A stretch of 64,000 bases of DNA from Teratosphaeria epicoccoides (GCA_021401465.1 JADDMT010000010.1:186001-250000); one strand, 5' to 3'; shown: positions 10,359 to 22,516, numbered from the stretch's first letter. Notes: generated from the sequence alone by a model not told the origin. Numbers and translations are program-made.

Positions 10359-13013
10359 ATGGCGGATGTTGAATACAGACGCGACAATCGAGGCTATGGC
10401 GGAGGAGGTGGCGGAGGAGGTCGAGGCTTTAACAAACGCAAGCGGAATCGAGGTTCGTACAAACAAGCAATCCGAGTTGTATACACAGACTGACTATCGC
10501 TGTGCGTCAGAGGACGATGATCTCGATCGAGAGGGCGGCTACGGCTATCGTAACCAGCGCCAGCGTCAGGACGCTCCACCGGGCACGCGCATCCGGAAAG
10601 GACTCATCGAGATTGCTGAAGATCCCTTGAGACTCCCTGTTGAGGTAGCACAGAACATCGCGAAGCTAGCAGCCGAGCATTGGGAAGACGAATATGTCAG
10701 AGACACATTCTGCATAGTCGCGCTGAAGCTGGTGGTGGAGCAGCCATTCAAGATACCTTTTGTGGCCGGTGTTGTGCTGCACGCGAATGTGGCGAACAGT
10801 GAGGTCGCAAAAGATTTGCTGAGCAAGGCGTCAAAGTCATTGCAAGAGCTACTGAATGCCGGACAGTGGCGCGACTTCAAACTGACGCTCAGGTTCTTGG
10901 CCTGCCTGAGCCAGCTGTACCAAGAGGATGGCGTGTTTCCAATACTGGACGAGTTATTCAGCCGTGCTGTAGACCTGCAAACCGCCTCGCAGGACGACTC
11001 TGTTGGAATTGAGCTCGTCAAGATCATTCTGCTCACGCTTCCGTACCTGATAGCATCAGCGGACGATGAGACGCTGCAAGCCAAGGCATCTGAGCTACTG
11101 GAGAAGACCGACATCGTGGCCTCAACTCCGCATACTCTTGAGCAGCTCGTTGATCCGTATGCGGCTACGGATGATCAAGAAGAGAAGCCTATGCAGTGTG
11201 CTAGCGTACTGTCGCTTCTTCAGCGCCAATTGCAGGAGGAAGCGAGCAACGGCTGGCAGCTGAGATGCATACCCCGAGTCTACGATCCCAATCACAAGCC
11301 CGCACTGGCCAATGGTGACGCCAGTATGGAAGCGAACGGTGATGGCGGAGCGGAGGCCGAGGTGCCCTCCAAACACGCGTTCCCGACTATTACTGTCCCG
11401 TCTCCTGTCAACCCAGGCTCCAAGCCTCTCTTTCCGGAACTGTATTTCTCCCTCTACGCCGATCAGGACGTGGAGTCAGTGCCATCGACTACCAATATCG
11501 CAGCATCACTTCTCCGTGACGCTATTCTAGACAGCATCAATGCACTGGACTTCAACCGCAATGTGGTGGCTCGTATGCTTAACGAAATTGATTGCTTCTG
11601 GGCGCCTGAGACCTTTGTCAAGCGCGCCATTGCCTTCGACAAGCTGCGCGACCTTCAAGCTGATGGCAAGACGACCTGGAAGCCTGAGGACGTCGCAATC
11701 GATGCCATCTTCTCGCAGATCTTCCAGCTTCCAACACCAGAACACCGTCTCGTTTACTACCACTCCCTGATCACCGAATCCTGCAAGATCAGCCCTGGCG
11801 CGATTGCGCCAAGCCTAGGTCGAGCGATCCGGTTCTTGTACCGGAACGTCGACACGATGGATATGGAGCTGGTTTACAGGTTTATGGGCTGGTTTGCGCA
11901 CCACCTGAGTAACTTTGAATTCAGATGGAAGTGGACTGAATGGTAAACAGTGAAAACCCCAGACGGCAAGGTACAAACTGACATCCATCCAGGATCCCAG
12001 ACCTCGAGCTGAGTAATCTGCACCCAAAAAAGGCTTTCATCGTTGGCGTGCTCGAAAAGGAGATCCAGCTCTCCTTCGCCAAGCGTGTTCGCGACACGCT
12101 ACCAGACGACTACCATTCACTGATACCAGCAAGCAAAGAAGTCGACACACCACCATTCAAGTACATTGAAGACACCACTCCATTCGCAGCAGAAGGTCGC
12201 GAGATTCTTACTCTTCTGAAGAAGAAGGCACCTGAGGATGATATCCAACGCGTCATCGACATTGTGCACTCTCAAGCAGCTGAGCATGGCGTGGATCCAC
12301 TCGTCGCTAGCACTGACATCTACATGACCGCCATCTGCTCGATCGGCTCCAAGTCGCTGTCGCACGTGCTGTCCACCATCGATCGCTGCAAGGATCGCCT
12401 CCTGTCCGTTGGCCAACAAAGCGAAGCAGCTCGTCGTCAGATCATCGCCTCGGTCGTCGACTTCTGGAAGGAGCATCCTGGCACTGCAGTCAATATCATC
12501 GACAAGCTCCTCAACTATACCATTGTCACACCCATGAGCGTCATACAATACTCGTTATACGACCGCATGGATCGTGGCCGTGGCCTTGCGAGCTTGCAGA
12601 TTCACGAGTTGATCTCCATCACCATGTTCAAAGTCACAAATCGTGTCCGACAGGTGCTGCGCGAGCGCAACAATTTGGCTCTGCCTTTTGAGCAGCGCCA
12701 GCAGATCGACGAGGCGCTGCCGAGAGAGCGGCAGGGTATGCGAGATCTGTTCACTACCATCGAGGATGCAGTTGCGTCGGTTGCGGCTGGCTCCAACGAT
12801 GGCATGATTGAGCGCTTCGATGGTAATGAGGTAGAGCAGCAGCTCATTCAGGCTTGGGGTGCTAGGTGGGCTAGGGTATGGAGACGCAAAGCCGCGGTTG
12901 AGGAGTCCATCGTTGGTGACGCTGCGGTCGGTGTACTTGAGGAGCCAAAGCCGGAACCTGAGATGGTCGTTGATGACACAGCTGAGCTCGACGATATGGA
13001 CCAAGTGGCCTAG
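10359..13013 (+). CDS. CBC1: Nuclear cap-binding complex large subunit (CBP80/NCBP1)
   Basis: Exons are 10359-10452, 10511-11942 and 11993-13013, with introns of 58 and 50 nt (GTTCGT...TCAG; GTAAAC...CCAG). All phases close, giving 848 residues. The N-terminus MADVEYRRDNRGYGG then a glycine run and a basic RGFNKRKR segment suggests a nuclear import signal. MIF4G-type helical repeats follow (IRKGLIEIAEDP, LAAEHWEDEY), then the middle and C-terminal domains with FVKRAIAFDKL and HLSNFEFRWKW. CBP80 with CBP20 binds the m7G cap of pol II transcripts and promotes splicing, export and 3' processing. The C-terminus is acidic. The ATG at 10359 is preferred because it restores the basic N-terminus and sits just after the CATT repeat; a later in-frame ATG would need reading through the first intron. 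Confidence 0.93.
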
Positions 13014-13950
13014 ACAACGTCGGATGCGAAATCAAGCGCTTTCGGAGGAATATTGTTTGGCGAAAGCAGAGACTGATTGTTACCGGGAAGATGGCAGAGA
13101 TCGACGACATTGCCCCAGCGTCCTCTAGTACCCGAGCGCTTTGCAGTGTTGAAGCGCTCCTGAGAACATCTTGCACAATGGACGACTATGCGGCAGATGG
13201 CGCAACATGTGCAAATATGACAGCTCACATGGCGTATATAGCCTACACGTCAATCGCTGCACTGCCCGCATGCTTCTCTCCATATCGATCACGTGGCGTT
13301 CAAAAGGATCGGAACGCCTCATACTCGTAGGTTGGGTAGCTTATGAAGTCCTTGCATGTTGGGCCTGCGCAGTCGGTCGATGGGAAAAGTTCCGCCCATC
13401 ATGAAATCTATGCACAGGTTCTACTGCATCTATTTGAATTTATATATAATAGACACGCAAGCTCGAGGTGTCGTCTACTTAAGCAATTCTTGTGGCTTTT
13501 ACAGTGCGACCTACCAAACCATAGCATCTCCAACCTTCTCGGTGGCGTTTCCCAAAACGGAAAAAGGTCCACTCTGCTCACGGCGTCGTACGAATTTGGC
13601 CAACGTCAACTGTCACGAGCCTTAAATCTAACAAGCCTTCCTGCACGACGTTCGTCGGAGGATTTCTCGAACGTTGAAATCTTGGTTCGAAACTCTCAAC
13701 TTCTCAACAACAAAATATGCAGATGGGACTCTATGTGCATCTTGGTGGCGGGCGGTGCGCAGGCCAGCATAGTCGATTCTTGGTCCGCTTTTCAACCTCA
13801 GGCGGGATGTCTCGGAATCGTGCTCGATAGCCCTTGACTCGCTCATCCACGACCACGATTGACCGACCGACTTCCTGGAACAATAATGGCGGTGACAGTG
13901 CTGACCAGGCTCCCCGGCCACGAGGCATCACGTCTCATCCCTGACTCGGC

Positions 13951-13975
13951 CGGCATGCAAGCAGGAAGCATGCCG
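13951..13975. repeat. Perfect 8-bp inverted repeat with 9-nt loop
   Basis: CGGCATGC at 13951-13958 is the exact reverse complement of GCATGCCG at 13968-13975. It lies about 940 bases beyond the CBP80 stop and in the long WOPR upstream region. It could be a hairpin or a two-site protein target; chance is also possible. Confidence 0.7.
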
Positions 13976-16900
13976 CAACGATAATGTACAGTACGTAATT
14001 TCTCTGAGCCTGCGACACGTGGAGAGCTTGAATAATATATCGAAAGACTGGCAAAGCTGGGCACTCCTGCGCCTAATCTTCTGCCTGTTACCTTCGTCAT
14101 TAGTCTTTGTAACCCTGCTGGTTTTTGGAAGTTGCTTCACAAATCCTCCCGTGCTCGGGCCTGTTCGCGCACGGTCTGGTCGTGTTCATGCAATCGGGCG
14201 GACACTCTCGGAGTGCCGAGTGCTCAGGGCCATGCGCAGTACCTTCTTCGTGTTTGTGCTCTGTCTTCGTGCAAAAGAGGCCCGACCCCTGGCCGAGGTG
14301 AACAGTTGCAGGGTACGTACCGTGTAGTAGCAGGTGGCCCCGCGGGCTCTGCACTCATGAGCAGGCGGTGGTCAGGTCGTGCCGCGGTAGCACCGGCGAC
14401 AATGATGAAAAGTTGGGGGCAGAGCTGGAATCTCCCGACTGGACGCGATCCTGACTCTTGGGACTAGGGGCTTGCAGATGTCGCCAGAGTATGTGGACAT
14501 CGGAGTAGGCTAATAAGTACGCCACATTCGCAAGACTGTCGTGGTGGTGAGGCCTGGAGCGCTGCTGCGAACGGTCAAAGCTCGAGAAGAAGTCTGGTCA
14601 GACCTTGCTATTTGAAATATTGCTCGAGCTTCGTCGGCGGCACAACAATGGTGTGGGCGGGTACTGGGCGCTGGTGATGTGTGCAGTGCAACGCTATAGT
14701 TACAGACCAACGATGCTGGTCTTACCATTCACATTATGAGTGAGCATCTCATCACGGACATGCAGGCGATAGCAAACAAAGCGACAGCGATATCCTGGAC
14801 TGAGTAGGACTCATCTTGCTTAGAGTTCAGGAATCCTGACCGCTGCTTGATGGGATTGGCTGTTGTGACGCCGTATGGGATCTGATGGGCAGGGTGAATC
14901 TCGTGCACTGCAGGCATTCGTAACGCATCCACAAACCACGCGACTTGCGGGCAACTTGCCAACTACTGTCACGGTGACTAGGACACCAAGCTCGAAGCAT
15001 GTGACAGTCGCGGAGTGGTGAGAGCGGCGAATGGATTTGTGCAAAGCGGATATACCATTCCATTATGATCAAGTGAGAAAGTCGATGCATGCAAGCCGTT
15101 GATCCAAAGGACGCGCGAGCAAACGCACCCGCATGAATGAATGCCGTTCAGCTGATCTGACTAATATCCAAAAGCACTTGCACTGGTTTCTCAGGCTAGC
15201 TTGTCACTAGCCGCAAGGATCATGTACTGTTGGGATTCGACGTTCCGAGAGATGCGATGCCTCGGAAGCGCGAAGATTCTGGTGCATGTGAGTGGTCGAA
15301 TAACAGCACTAAGCAAAAGATGAGGGGCAGAACTGTGGATGTGAAAGCTCTTCACGCGTGCGATCCATGGTCGATATCCCGCCGCCCTGCTCGACGCTCT
15401 ACAATTCGATGCTGTCAGTGACCATCCTAGCTACTGCAATACGAGGATCGACCCGCGCAGCTCTCATGCTCTCCGCCAAGGATATATGACCAGATGCTGG
15501 TCGTGGGTGCAGGCTAGCCTAGGACGGCAGTAGGGAAGCTGACAAGCCAAGAACGTCCTCAATGAAGCACACTGAGCATAGATAGCGATTCTTGACAAGG
15601 GATTCCCTCGCACAAGTGGCCTTGTGACAGCCGGAATGGATGCGAAGGTCTGGGTCACTGTCTCTCAGTAGTGTGCTTGAAGACGAGCGCCGCCACAGAG
15701 TGCGCGCCGCCATGACAGGGGAGGAGGCACAATGCTCAGCCCAATTCGGACATGCACATTGTCCCACACCTCCTCAATTTGGTGCTGCTGACGCTGCGGG
15801 TGGCCCCACCAGGATGATGAGTTTTGGCGTGCCCGCAGCGTGCCTTCGCGGAGCATGGTAAGCGGTGCCCTCTTTCTGAGGCGCAACGGTGAGAGAGCCC
15901 AGACCCAAAGTGCCCTCCATCAAATCGATGGTACGCCGGGCAGATCCCCGCGGGCAGCCATTCGTGGCGTTTGCATGCATAGAAGACGCGACTGCTGTGC
16001 GATCGCCCTTAGTAATGTGGAATGGCCTGGGTAGATGCCTGAACGGCTACCGCCATACTGCAAGGGCGGTGGCCTGCGGGGGACCTATTCTGTTGCGACG
16101 AGGAAATCACGAGATGCGAACCGAACAGCCGCGGCCGTACGGTAGGTACATATACACGGTGTGGCTTGACCACTTCATTCGACTATGAACAGGGATGCTC
16201 AAGGGGTGGGATCGGCATGACCCGCGGAGATCATTGTGCATGGACCAAGATATGCGAGATCTTGCCCGGTCAGCGCGCCGGGGACTCACGATCGTTGTCT
16301 CCTCATTGCCCGTGACCATGGACGGCAGTTGCTCATCCAGCAAATCCCATGGTTCTTCGCGTGGTAAAAGACACATGCAGATAAGTGTCGCTGGAGAACG
16401 GTGAGAGGCTCTGGGGAGAGACTGCACCATGCGTCGGCGTTTCGCAACAGGCGCAAGGTTCAGCGGGAAGCTGCAGAGGCGCGACTGCCCGGAGTGGCTG
16501 GTCGAACCGGGTGGTGGGACAGACTACCGCGTCATCATCATCATCAATGGCGTGTGCGCTGTCCGCGTCCGCTAGTCAGTGGTCAAAGGACCGCGGCCAT
16601 GCTTGCTTGTGAAGCTGTTGTCCTGGCCTCCTGCATGATTGCCCTTCCCTGATCATCTCCCTTGCGGCTTGCGCTAGGAGAAAGCTTCCGACGAGCTTTG
16701 GTACAAACACATTGACGCCGAGGACGGCGACAAGGACGGAGACGTGGCGAATGCTTGATTACGTGGGAGCGAAAGGAGTCTGGGGCGGAGAGAGACGCGT
16801 ATACGCTCGTGCAACCTGCAGAAGCAGAAAGAGGCTTTGAGATCGTCGTGCCAAGTCTCACGGAAGGCATGAGTGATCGACGCCAGCCGTTGTCGCCTTG

Positions 16901-17942
16901 TAGAAGTCAAATCAGAGCCTCATGCCAGACGCACGCAACAACCACCAACTCGAAATTGTAAAATTCACCGTGTGAACTATAGACTTGCGGGAAGCAGAAA
17001 GCAAGCTCGCGCCTCTTTTTGCCCCAAACAGCATACAGCGGCGCGACGTTGATACTCCTGCCCACGGGTGTGGGTGTTCGGTTTCATCTGCCAGTCGTGC
17101 CAAGCGCGGTGACACGCTTGACACTGCAATCAATCATATCAACGGGAGGTAAGTGCGCAGCTTGCCCTCTCATCATCATGCGAGTCACCAAGCTTGACGG
17201 CGCGACCACGTTGGACGTGCTAACGCTGGGTCTTGTCAGGACAAGCAGCAGCGTTCTTCCCAGCCGGCCAGTGCCGCAACATCACAATTGCACACCCGCC
17301 GACTCGCCCAGCTCCCGCAGCTCCCTGTTGGCCGACGCCGTGAGCGATTTTGCAGGCGCGCTGCCGAATCGAGCTTCAGCTCTTTCCTGTTGCTGCCTCC
17401 CGCCGCGTGCCGAGAGTAAGAGCACTGCTACTCCTCATCATCATCATTCGCGATGACGGCGGACCTCGCCCACTCCGCTTCCAGCCCACTGACTCCAATG
17501 TTGACGCAGAGACCTCCGGTTCGCTTGGTGGGCCAGCCGTGATAATCATTGACTAAGAGCCACCCGCCGCCCGACCGTTCCCAAATTCTGTCAAATCAAA
17601 CCCGGTACGTATGAACTCTCGAATTAAGCATAATGTGGGGTCACCCACCATTACAGTGCCATTGCTTGACCAATGTTATTATTATGCTGCTGCTTACAGC
17701 GATGCCATCCGTAACTGTTACTTAGTCCCGCACGACCCGCGCCCCATCTGGCTTAGCATTTCTCCTCTGAACTTTCCTCATATACAGTCTCTTACCCCAG
17801 GCTGTAACTTAGAGCCTCTCATATATTGACTTTGTACCCGCTGCCAGGCACAAACTTCCTCAGAAGCTTCTCTCTCCAACTTCGGCAAAGTGTTTACTTT
17901 GCAAGCACTATACTGCTGCTTTGCTTCGCACGAGACGCGCAC

Positions 17943-17966
17943 TCGCCCTCGCCCTCGCCCTCGCCC
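17943..17966 (+). repeat. (CGCCCT)n simple repeat in the WOPR leader
   Basis: About four tandem copies of cgccct lie some 215 bases before the WOPR ATG, in a pyrimidine-rich leader. A role is not evident. Confidence 0.7.
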
Positions 17967-18180
17967 TGGACCTCAGCGAGTAGCAATCATCATCAGTCTG
18001 CGCAGCGTCAACGTTATTGTTCACCGGCCATTTGTCAACACGCATTGCGACAACGCCACTCTCGACGCGTTGAGGATCCTTACATTACAACACGAGCGCC
18101 ACCTCAAGCCATTGATTAATAACGCCGACTCGAAAGCTGACTCTGGCGCTCCGCTCGATATCGCGACACATTGAGCCACG

Positions 18181-19764
18181 ATGAGCTCGGGCGGAGGAGC
18201 GGGTCCTTTGGTCCCGACCTTCCATGGCTTCGTACATAACAGCATGGACGGCCTTGTTTTGTTCGAGGCTTGTCTGAGCGGCAAGCTTCATCACGTCCCG
18301 CGCAGACCGCATGATCGAGAGCGCGCTTCGTTGATCAAAAGCGGAAGCATCTTCATCTACGAGGAGAACGCGTCAGGAATTAAGCGATGGACTGACGGGG
18401 TGGCCTGGAGTCCTTCCCGCATCCTCGGCAACTTCCTGATCTATCGTGAACTTGAAAAGCCATTTCCTCCCGGTGAAAAGAAACGCGCAATGAAACGAAA
18501 GCGGCAGAGCATCCCAGGAGAGCCTTACCCTCGACGCGACTCCGACGAGCATGACAACAGTGAGCTGAACAACCCTCTCACCCCACCTGAGCCTGTCCAA
18601 CCCCCAACTGGTGAAGTCAAGCCAGAGTTGTCAAGCTCGACGGACCAAGACAAGGAGCTTGAACGGTCTCTGATTGGGTCACTGGTGGACTCGTACGGAT
18701 TCAGATCAGACGGCTTGGTCAAGAAAACCATGAGCATTTCGGTCAACGGCATTTCGCACCACATGGTCTCATACTACAAAGTCGACGACGTCAAAAATGG
18801 TATGCTGCCTCGACCGCTGTCAGACCCGCGTCTCGCAAACATAGCCGTTCGTCCTGAGCTCTACTTGAAGCAGAACTTTCGAGCACCAGTAGAGGAGACA
18901 GAGCAATACGCGCTTGACGGACAGGGCCATGCTTACCCACAAGTCATGTATCCGCCAATGGCCGGCGCATACGGGGTGAGGCCCGGACAGTACATGGGTA
19001 CGCCTCAAGGCTTTTCTATGTATGGCATGTCACCGTCGACCAGCACCTACGGAGGGATGACGCCAGCCTCAGCAGCTTCCTGGAGCACACCGCAATCGGC
19101 TACTGGCGGCTTGCCTTACAGTGGCCATGCTGGATACGGCAGCCAATATGGTGCATCCAACATGTATAGGGTACAGACCAGTCAGCCAGGGGCTCCTCCC
19201 GTTAAAGCTGAGGATACCCAGGTCGGTGCTCAGAACTCGTCTTACAACCACCCGTACGGACAACCATATTCGTCTCTCGCGCGTCATAGCACGCATAACA
19301 CACCTTTGATGACCGGATCGTACCAGACACCGGTACAACAGGGCTCGTCATACGGGTCTATGGGTGCTCAGGGTAGTCGTCAATCGTACGGCGGCACAAC
19401 AATGCCAAGCCCCACCACAAACGGCCAAAGTCAGCACGGATATGCTTCCACATCGCACTATCCGGTCCGGTCCCCCGTTCAAAGCTATCCCATGGGAAGT
19501 GCGCCCAACAGTGCGGTGGCTCAGTCGCCTCACACTGATCTTAAAAGCCCAATGCCTGGTAGTCATGGGCCAGCTGGTGGTGATTACAGGTCTTCCTCCT
19601 ATCCGACGCAGCACTCCGCACACCCAAGCAGCGATATGAATGGCCTTGGCATTAGCAGCAACAACCCGTATCCAGCAACGCAGCAAAATGGACAGAACTC
19701 GTACAACTATGGGTCAACCGCGCCGCTCGGTGCGCCTCAGGGCGCACCACAGTACGCATCGTAG
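18181..19764 (+). CDS. RYP1: WOPR-family master transcription regulator (Ryp1/Sge1/Wor1 type)
   Basis: The frame is uninterrupted, 527 residues. The first WOPR half occupies about residues 10-95 (FHGFV, LLFEACLSG-like, HHVPRRPHDRER, IYEENASGIKRWTDG, WSPSRILGNFLIYREL). A basic segment PPGEKKRAMKRKR follows and likely serves nuclear entry. The second WOPR half is at about 175-245 (LVKKTMSI, HHMVSYYK, PRPLSDPRLANI). The remaining half is rich in Gln, Gly, Ser, Tyr and Pro, prion-like in composition, as in Ryp1/Sge1/Wor1. These proteins bind DNA and control morphology, conidiation, secreted-effector genes and virulence-related programmes in several fungi, and Wor1 regulates its own promoter. The sequence GIKRWTDG-x-x-WSPSRILGNFL favours the Ryp1/Sge1 clade over Pac2. 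The symbol is by homology, not by proven orthology. Confidence 0.92.
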   Translation: MSSGGGAGPLVPTFHGFVHNSMDGLVLFEACLSGKLHHVPRRPHDRERASLIKSGSIFIYEENASGIKRWTDGVAWSPSRILGNFLIYRELEKPFPPGEKKRAMKRKRQSIPGEPYPRRDSDEHDNSELNNPLTPPEPVQPPTGEVKPELSSSTDQDKELERSLIGSLVDSYGFRSDGLVKKTMSISVNGISHHMVSYYKVDDVKNGMLPRPLSDPRLANIAVRPELYLKQNFRAPVEETEQYALDGQGHAYPQVMYPPMAGAYGVRPGQYMGTPQGFSMYGMSPSTSTYGGMTPASAASWSTPQSATGGLPYSGHAGYGSQYGASNMYRVQTSQPGAPPVKAEDTQVGAQNSSYNHPYGQPYSSLARHSTHNTPLMTGSYQTPVQQGSSYGSMGAQGSRQSYGGTTMPSPTTNGQSQHGYASTSHYPVRSPVQSYPMGSAPNSAVAQSPHTDLKSPMPGSHGPAGGDYRSSSYPTQHSAHPSSDMNGLGISSNNPYPATQQNGQNSYNYGSTAPLGAPQGAPQYAS

Positions 19765-20456
19765 GAACATGAAAGTCGCAGAGTTTTCGTCATCATGAGA
19801 AGTGGTTGGGGTACTTGCTCGCAATTTGGCGTTTGGAGCGGCGACCATAGACAGTAGCTAATATCGTGAGATTAGAGCTTGGGAGACACGGGACGAACAG
19901 CACTGATTCTGGAGCGGTGGTGGCACTTTGATCTCCTCTGTGAATCAGCACAACATCGGGTTTTGAGCGCAGGCGATGCGAATGAGATCGGGCTCCGCTT
20001 GGACGGAAAAGCGCTACTTGAGATGACGGTGAATGCTTCACGATGGGCTTTGGGAGGCTTTTTGTGACAATTTTTACGCCGTCGCAGCCGATTATTTATG
20101 TACTATATGCTGCCCGAGTGAACTGCTGAATTGTGAACCAGCGACAGATACCTTGAAATTAATGCTTCTGCGATATTTGACGCAGTCATCGAGCACATTC
20201 TTCTGCGTGACCCCTGTACTGCCATTTGTGATTCTCTGCTGGCTGTTGATTCAATGGGCGATATTTACCGACCGTCGACATCGGGTCCAAGACGTTCGCG
20301 ACACGAGTCGGTCGTCGCAGGTCATCGCGAAGATCATGACGGAGCTAGCCGATTCAGGGCGATCGGCTTCGCTTCATGTTTTGTCATCTTTTTGTGCACA
20401 AAGCAAACATTACCCAGGCTGGTGAGTGGAGTCAGTCCAAACATGGCTTGAACGAC
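19765..20456. other. Spacer between the WOPR gene and cardiolipin synthase
   Basis: About 690 bases hold the WOPR 3' region and the presumed CRD1 promoter. Open frames here lack any recognisable domain. Confidence 0.5.
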
Positions 20457-22220
20457 ATGGAAAGACTCATCCTATCGAGGACGCGGGCATCTTTGCGCCA
20501 TGTGGCGGCGCTCCGAGGCTTGCTTAATCACTCCATTGTTGCCGCAGCCTCGACTTCACGACTCGGCTGCAGCAATGTATCCGCGATCAACAGCACCTGC
20601 ATTTCACCTTGCCAGCTAGCTCGCGGATCTCGTGTTGGTCTTCCTCGGTAGGTCGCCTCTTGCCCTTCCCCAACATGGCGATCGTCTCACTAAAGATATC
20701 TCGTACCGTAGCGGCTTGGCATTAGTCTTCATAGCGCATCCCAAGCGACATCTATCTGATGGCTCTCCAGAGAAGACAGAACCGCGCAGACCACTGGCAC
20801 ATGACCAAGGCGAGAAGGTGCGGCTGTTGCTTCTTTCCATTTGCCTCGTCCTTCAGCTTCCGGCATAGTCCTCGAGTAGCCTTTACTTGAGGCGCAGAAA
20901 GCCCACCGTCACCTCCAACTACGAATCTACAGTCCGAGGATCATCAGTCGTCCCACTGTGATGTGGTTCTGAGCACGTGAAGACGATGCCCATGCCGTAG
21001 GCTGGCCTGCAATATTGACAGCTTGCACGGCCACCTGCTGAGGAGGTATTTACGGGCTGTTCCCGAATCGATGACCGGCAAGCACATATTACCCGCATAG
21101 CAGCTCCCCTTGGGGCTCTGGGACGCTAGTACGCCTGAGTATACGTCTTCGGATACACTGCATCCCCGGATACCACTTCCAGACAACGACCCTTGGCGAC
21201 TCGCACCATAGACCCGGATCTACAGCAACGTGAAGTCAGAACAAGTACTGACTCTGCCTCCAGCCCTCAAGATCACGACCTGTAATCGTAAAACGGATCG
21301 AGAATGCCAAAGCACGGACGAAAGCGGTGCAATTGAAGGTGCGGTCTTCCCTGACCAACCTCTCATCCCGCGAGAATATCTACACCTTCCCAAACTTCAT
21401 CACTGTCACCCGGCTGCTGGCGGCACCACTATGCGCCTATCTTCTTGTCCATGACCATTATAATTGGGCCCTGGGTCTGTTCGCCTATGCCGGCATCACG
21501 GACCTCGTAGATGGCTGGATGGCAAGGAGGTGGAAGCTGCAGACAGTCGCAGGCAGCGTCATGGACCCGATGGCCGACAAGGCTCTGATGATCATCTTGA
21601 CTGTGACTTTGGCTGTGAAGGGCGCTCTGCCATGTGAGTAATATTCCATGCATTATCATTAGAATGATACTGACAGTCTCACAGTATATCTCGCCACCCT
21701 GATCCTGGGCAGAGATGCATCGCTTGCATCAGCCGCTATCTACTACCGCTACGCCTCTCTACCCGCACCCAAGACCTTCACTAGATACTGGGACTTCTCT
21801 TTGCCATCAGCCGAGGTCCACCCGACCACAGTCTCTAAATACAACACTTTCCTACAGCTAGTCCTCATTGGCTCCACGCTGGCTTTGCCGGTCGTCACAG
21901 CAGGCGGCACAAGCACGGCGATGCTGCAGTCACTCGGTCTACAGAACATAGACTTGCACCAAGTAATGATGTACTACCAGTGGCTGGTAGCCGGCACGAC
22001 GGCATGGAGCGGACTCAGCTATGCGTTTCTGAAGAACGCCGTGACGATTCTAGGCACGAATGAGGCGCTGAAGGCCAAGCAGGGAGGAAGAGGTCGCGCG
22101 ATCATCGGCATCACGTTTGGCAGTGTGGTGGCTGCCGCGGTCTACATTGCATTCACTATGGACGATGAGCAGCAGCGAACGAAAAAGACTGGGCGCGAGA
22201 GACAGCACGCGCGAGGTTAA
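20457..22220 (+). CDS. CRD1: Cardiolipin synthase, CDP-alcohol phosphatidyltransferase
   Basis: The core is certain: exon 21264-21633, intron 21634-21684 (GTGAGT...ACAG), exon 21685-22220. It contains NIYTFPNFITVTRLLAAP and the catalytic motif DG-x2-AR-x8-G-x3-D-x3-D (DLVDGWMARR...GSVMDPMADK), then LILGRDASLA, YWDFSLPSAEVHPT and SKYNTFLQL, all typical of fungal Crd1. The enzyme makes cardiolipin from phosphatidylglycerol and CDP-diacylglycerol in the inner mitochondrial membrane. The N-terminus is a model: exon 1 20457-20647 and exon 2 20712-20817 join in phase with the core (total 400 residues). They encode an Arg-rich MERLILSRTRASLRH start and a PKRHLSDGSP stretch resembling a presequence cleavage region. 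The intron 20818-21263 would be 446 nt with a weak GTGCGG donor, so an extra small exon or a different join is possible. Confidence 0.85.
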
Positions 22221-22364
22221 TGGACTCTCCGCCGGATTGCGGGTTGTACACCAGGACTCCTCGAGGAGATAGCAAAGAGCATAGTCATAGTACGCACCAA
22301 CAAGTGCCCTGTCGTCTCTTCTCATGAAACCAACCGCCAGTACGTGCAGCAACTCCGCCCGCAC

Positions 22365-22387
22365 CATTAGGGTTGCCATTAGGGTTC
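22365..22387 (+). repeat. Two direct copies of CCATTAGGGTT
   Basis: CCATTAGGGTT occurs at about 22364 and 22376, spaced 12 bases apart. Each contains TTAGGG, the fungal telomere unit and the target of TTAGGG-binding factors such as Tbf1. The copies are too few to be a telomere relic for certain. Confidence 0.6.
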
Positions 22388-22516
22388 GCAACCGCTCCCC
22401 CCCCCCCTCGACCCAACACGTGCCCTCTTGCCTGCATCTTGACACACCCTCCACGTGCCAAGCACCGCCAACGATTCAGTCGGACGATCCATCCTACCAC
22501 TCCGCCAAGCCCAGCC

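Larger units (their letters stand above)
13014..18180. other. 5.2-kb gene-free region upstream of the WOPR regulator
   Basis: Many short frames exist on both strands, but none shows a domain, a plausible exon chain or family similarity. Features seen: a hairpin at 13951-13975, cat/atc microsatellite tracts near 16531 and 17437, a (GCCCTC)n tract near 17943, and strongly pyrimidine-rich sequence from about 17,100 to 18,180. A possible 5'-leader intron could run from GTACGT at 17604 to atatacag at 17788. WOPR genes of other fungi have unusually long regulatory regions and leaders, so a promoter/5'-UTR role is likely, but that is inference. No TTAAAGTTT-type WOPR site was seen by eye. Confidence 0.5.

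Noticed and set aside
13678..13694. GGTTCGAAAC, a box-B-like sequence
   Set aside because: No box A at a suitable distance upstream and no cloverleaf can be drawn.
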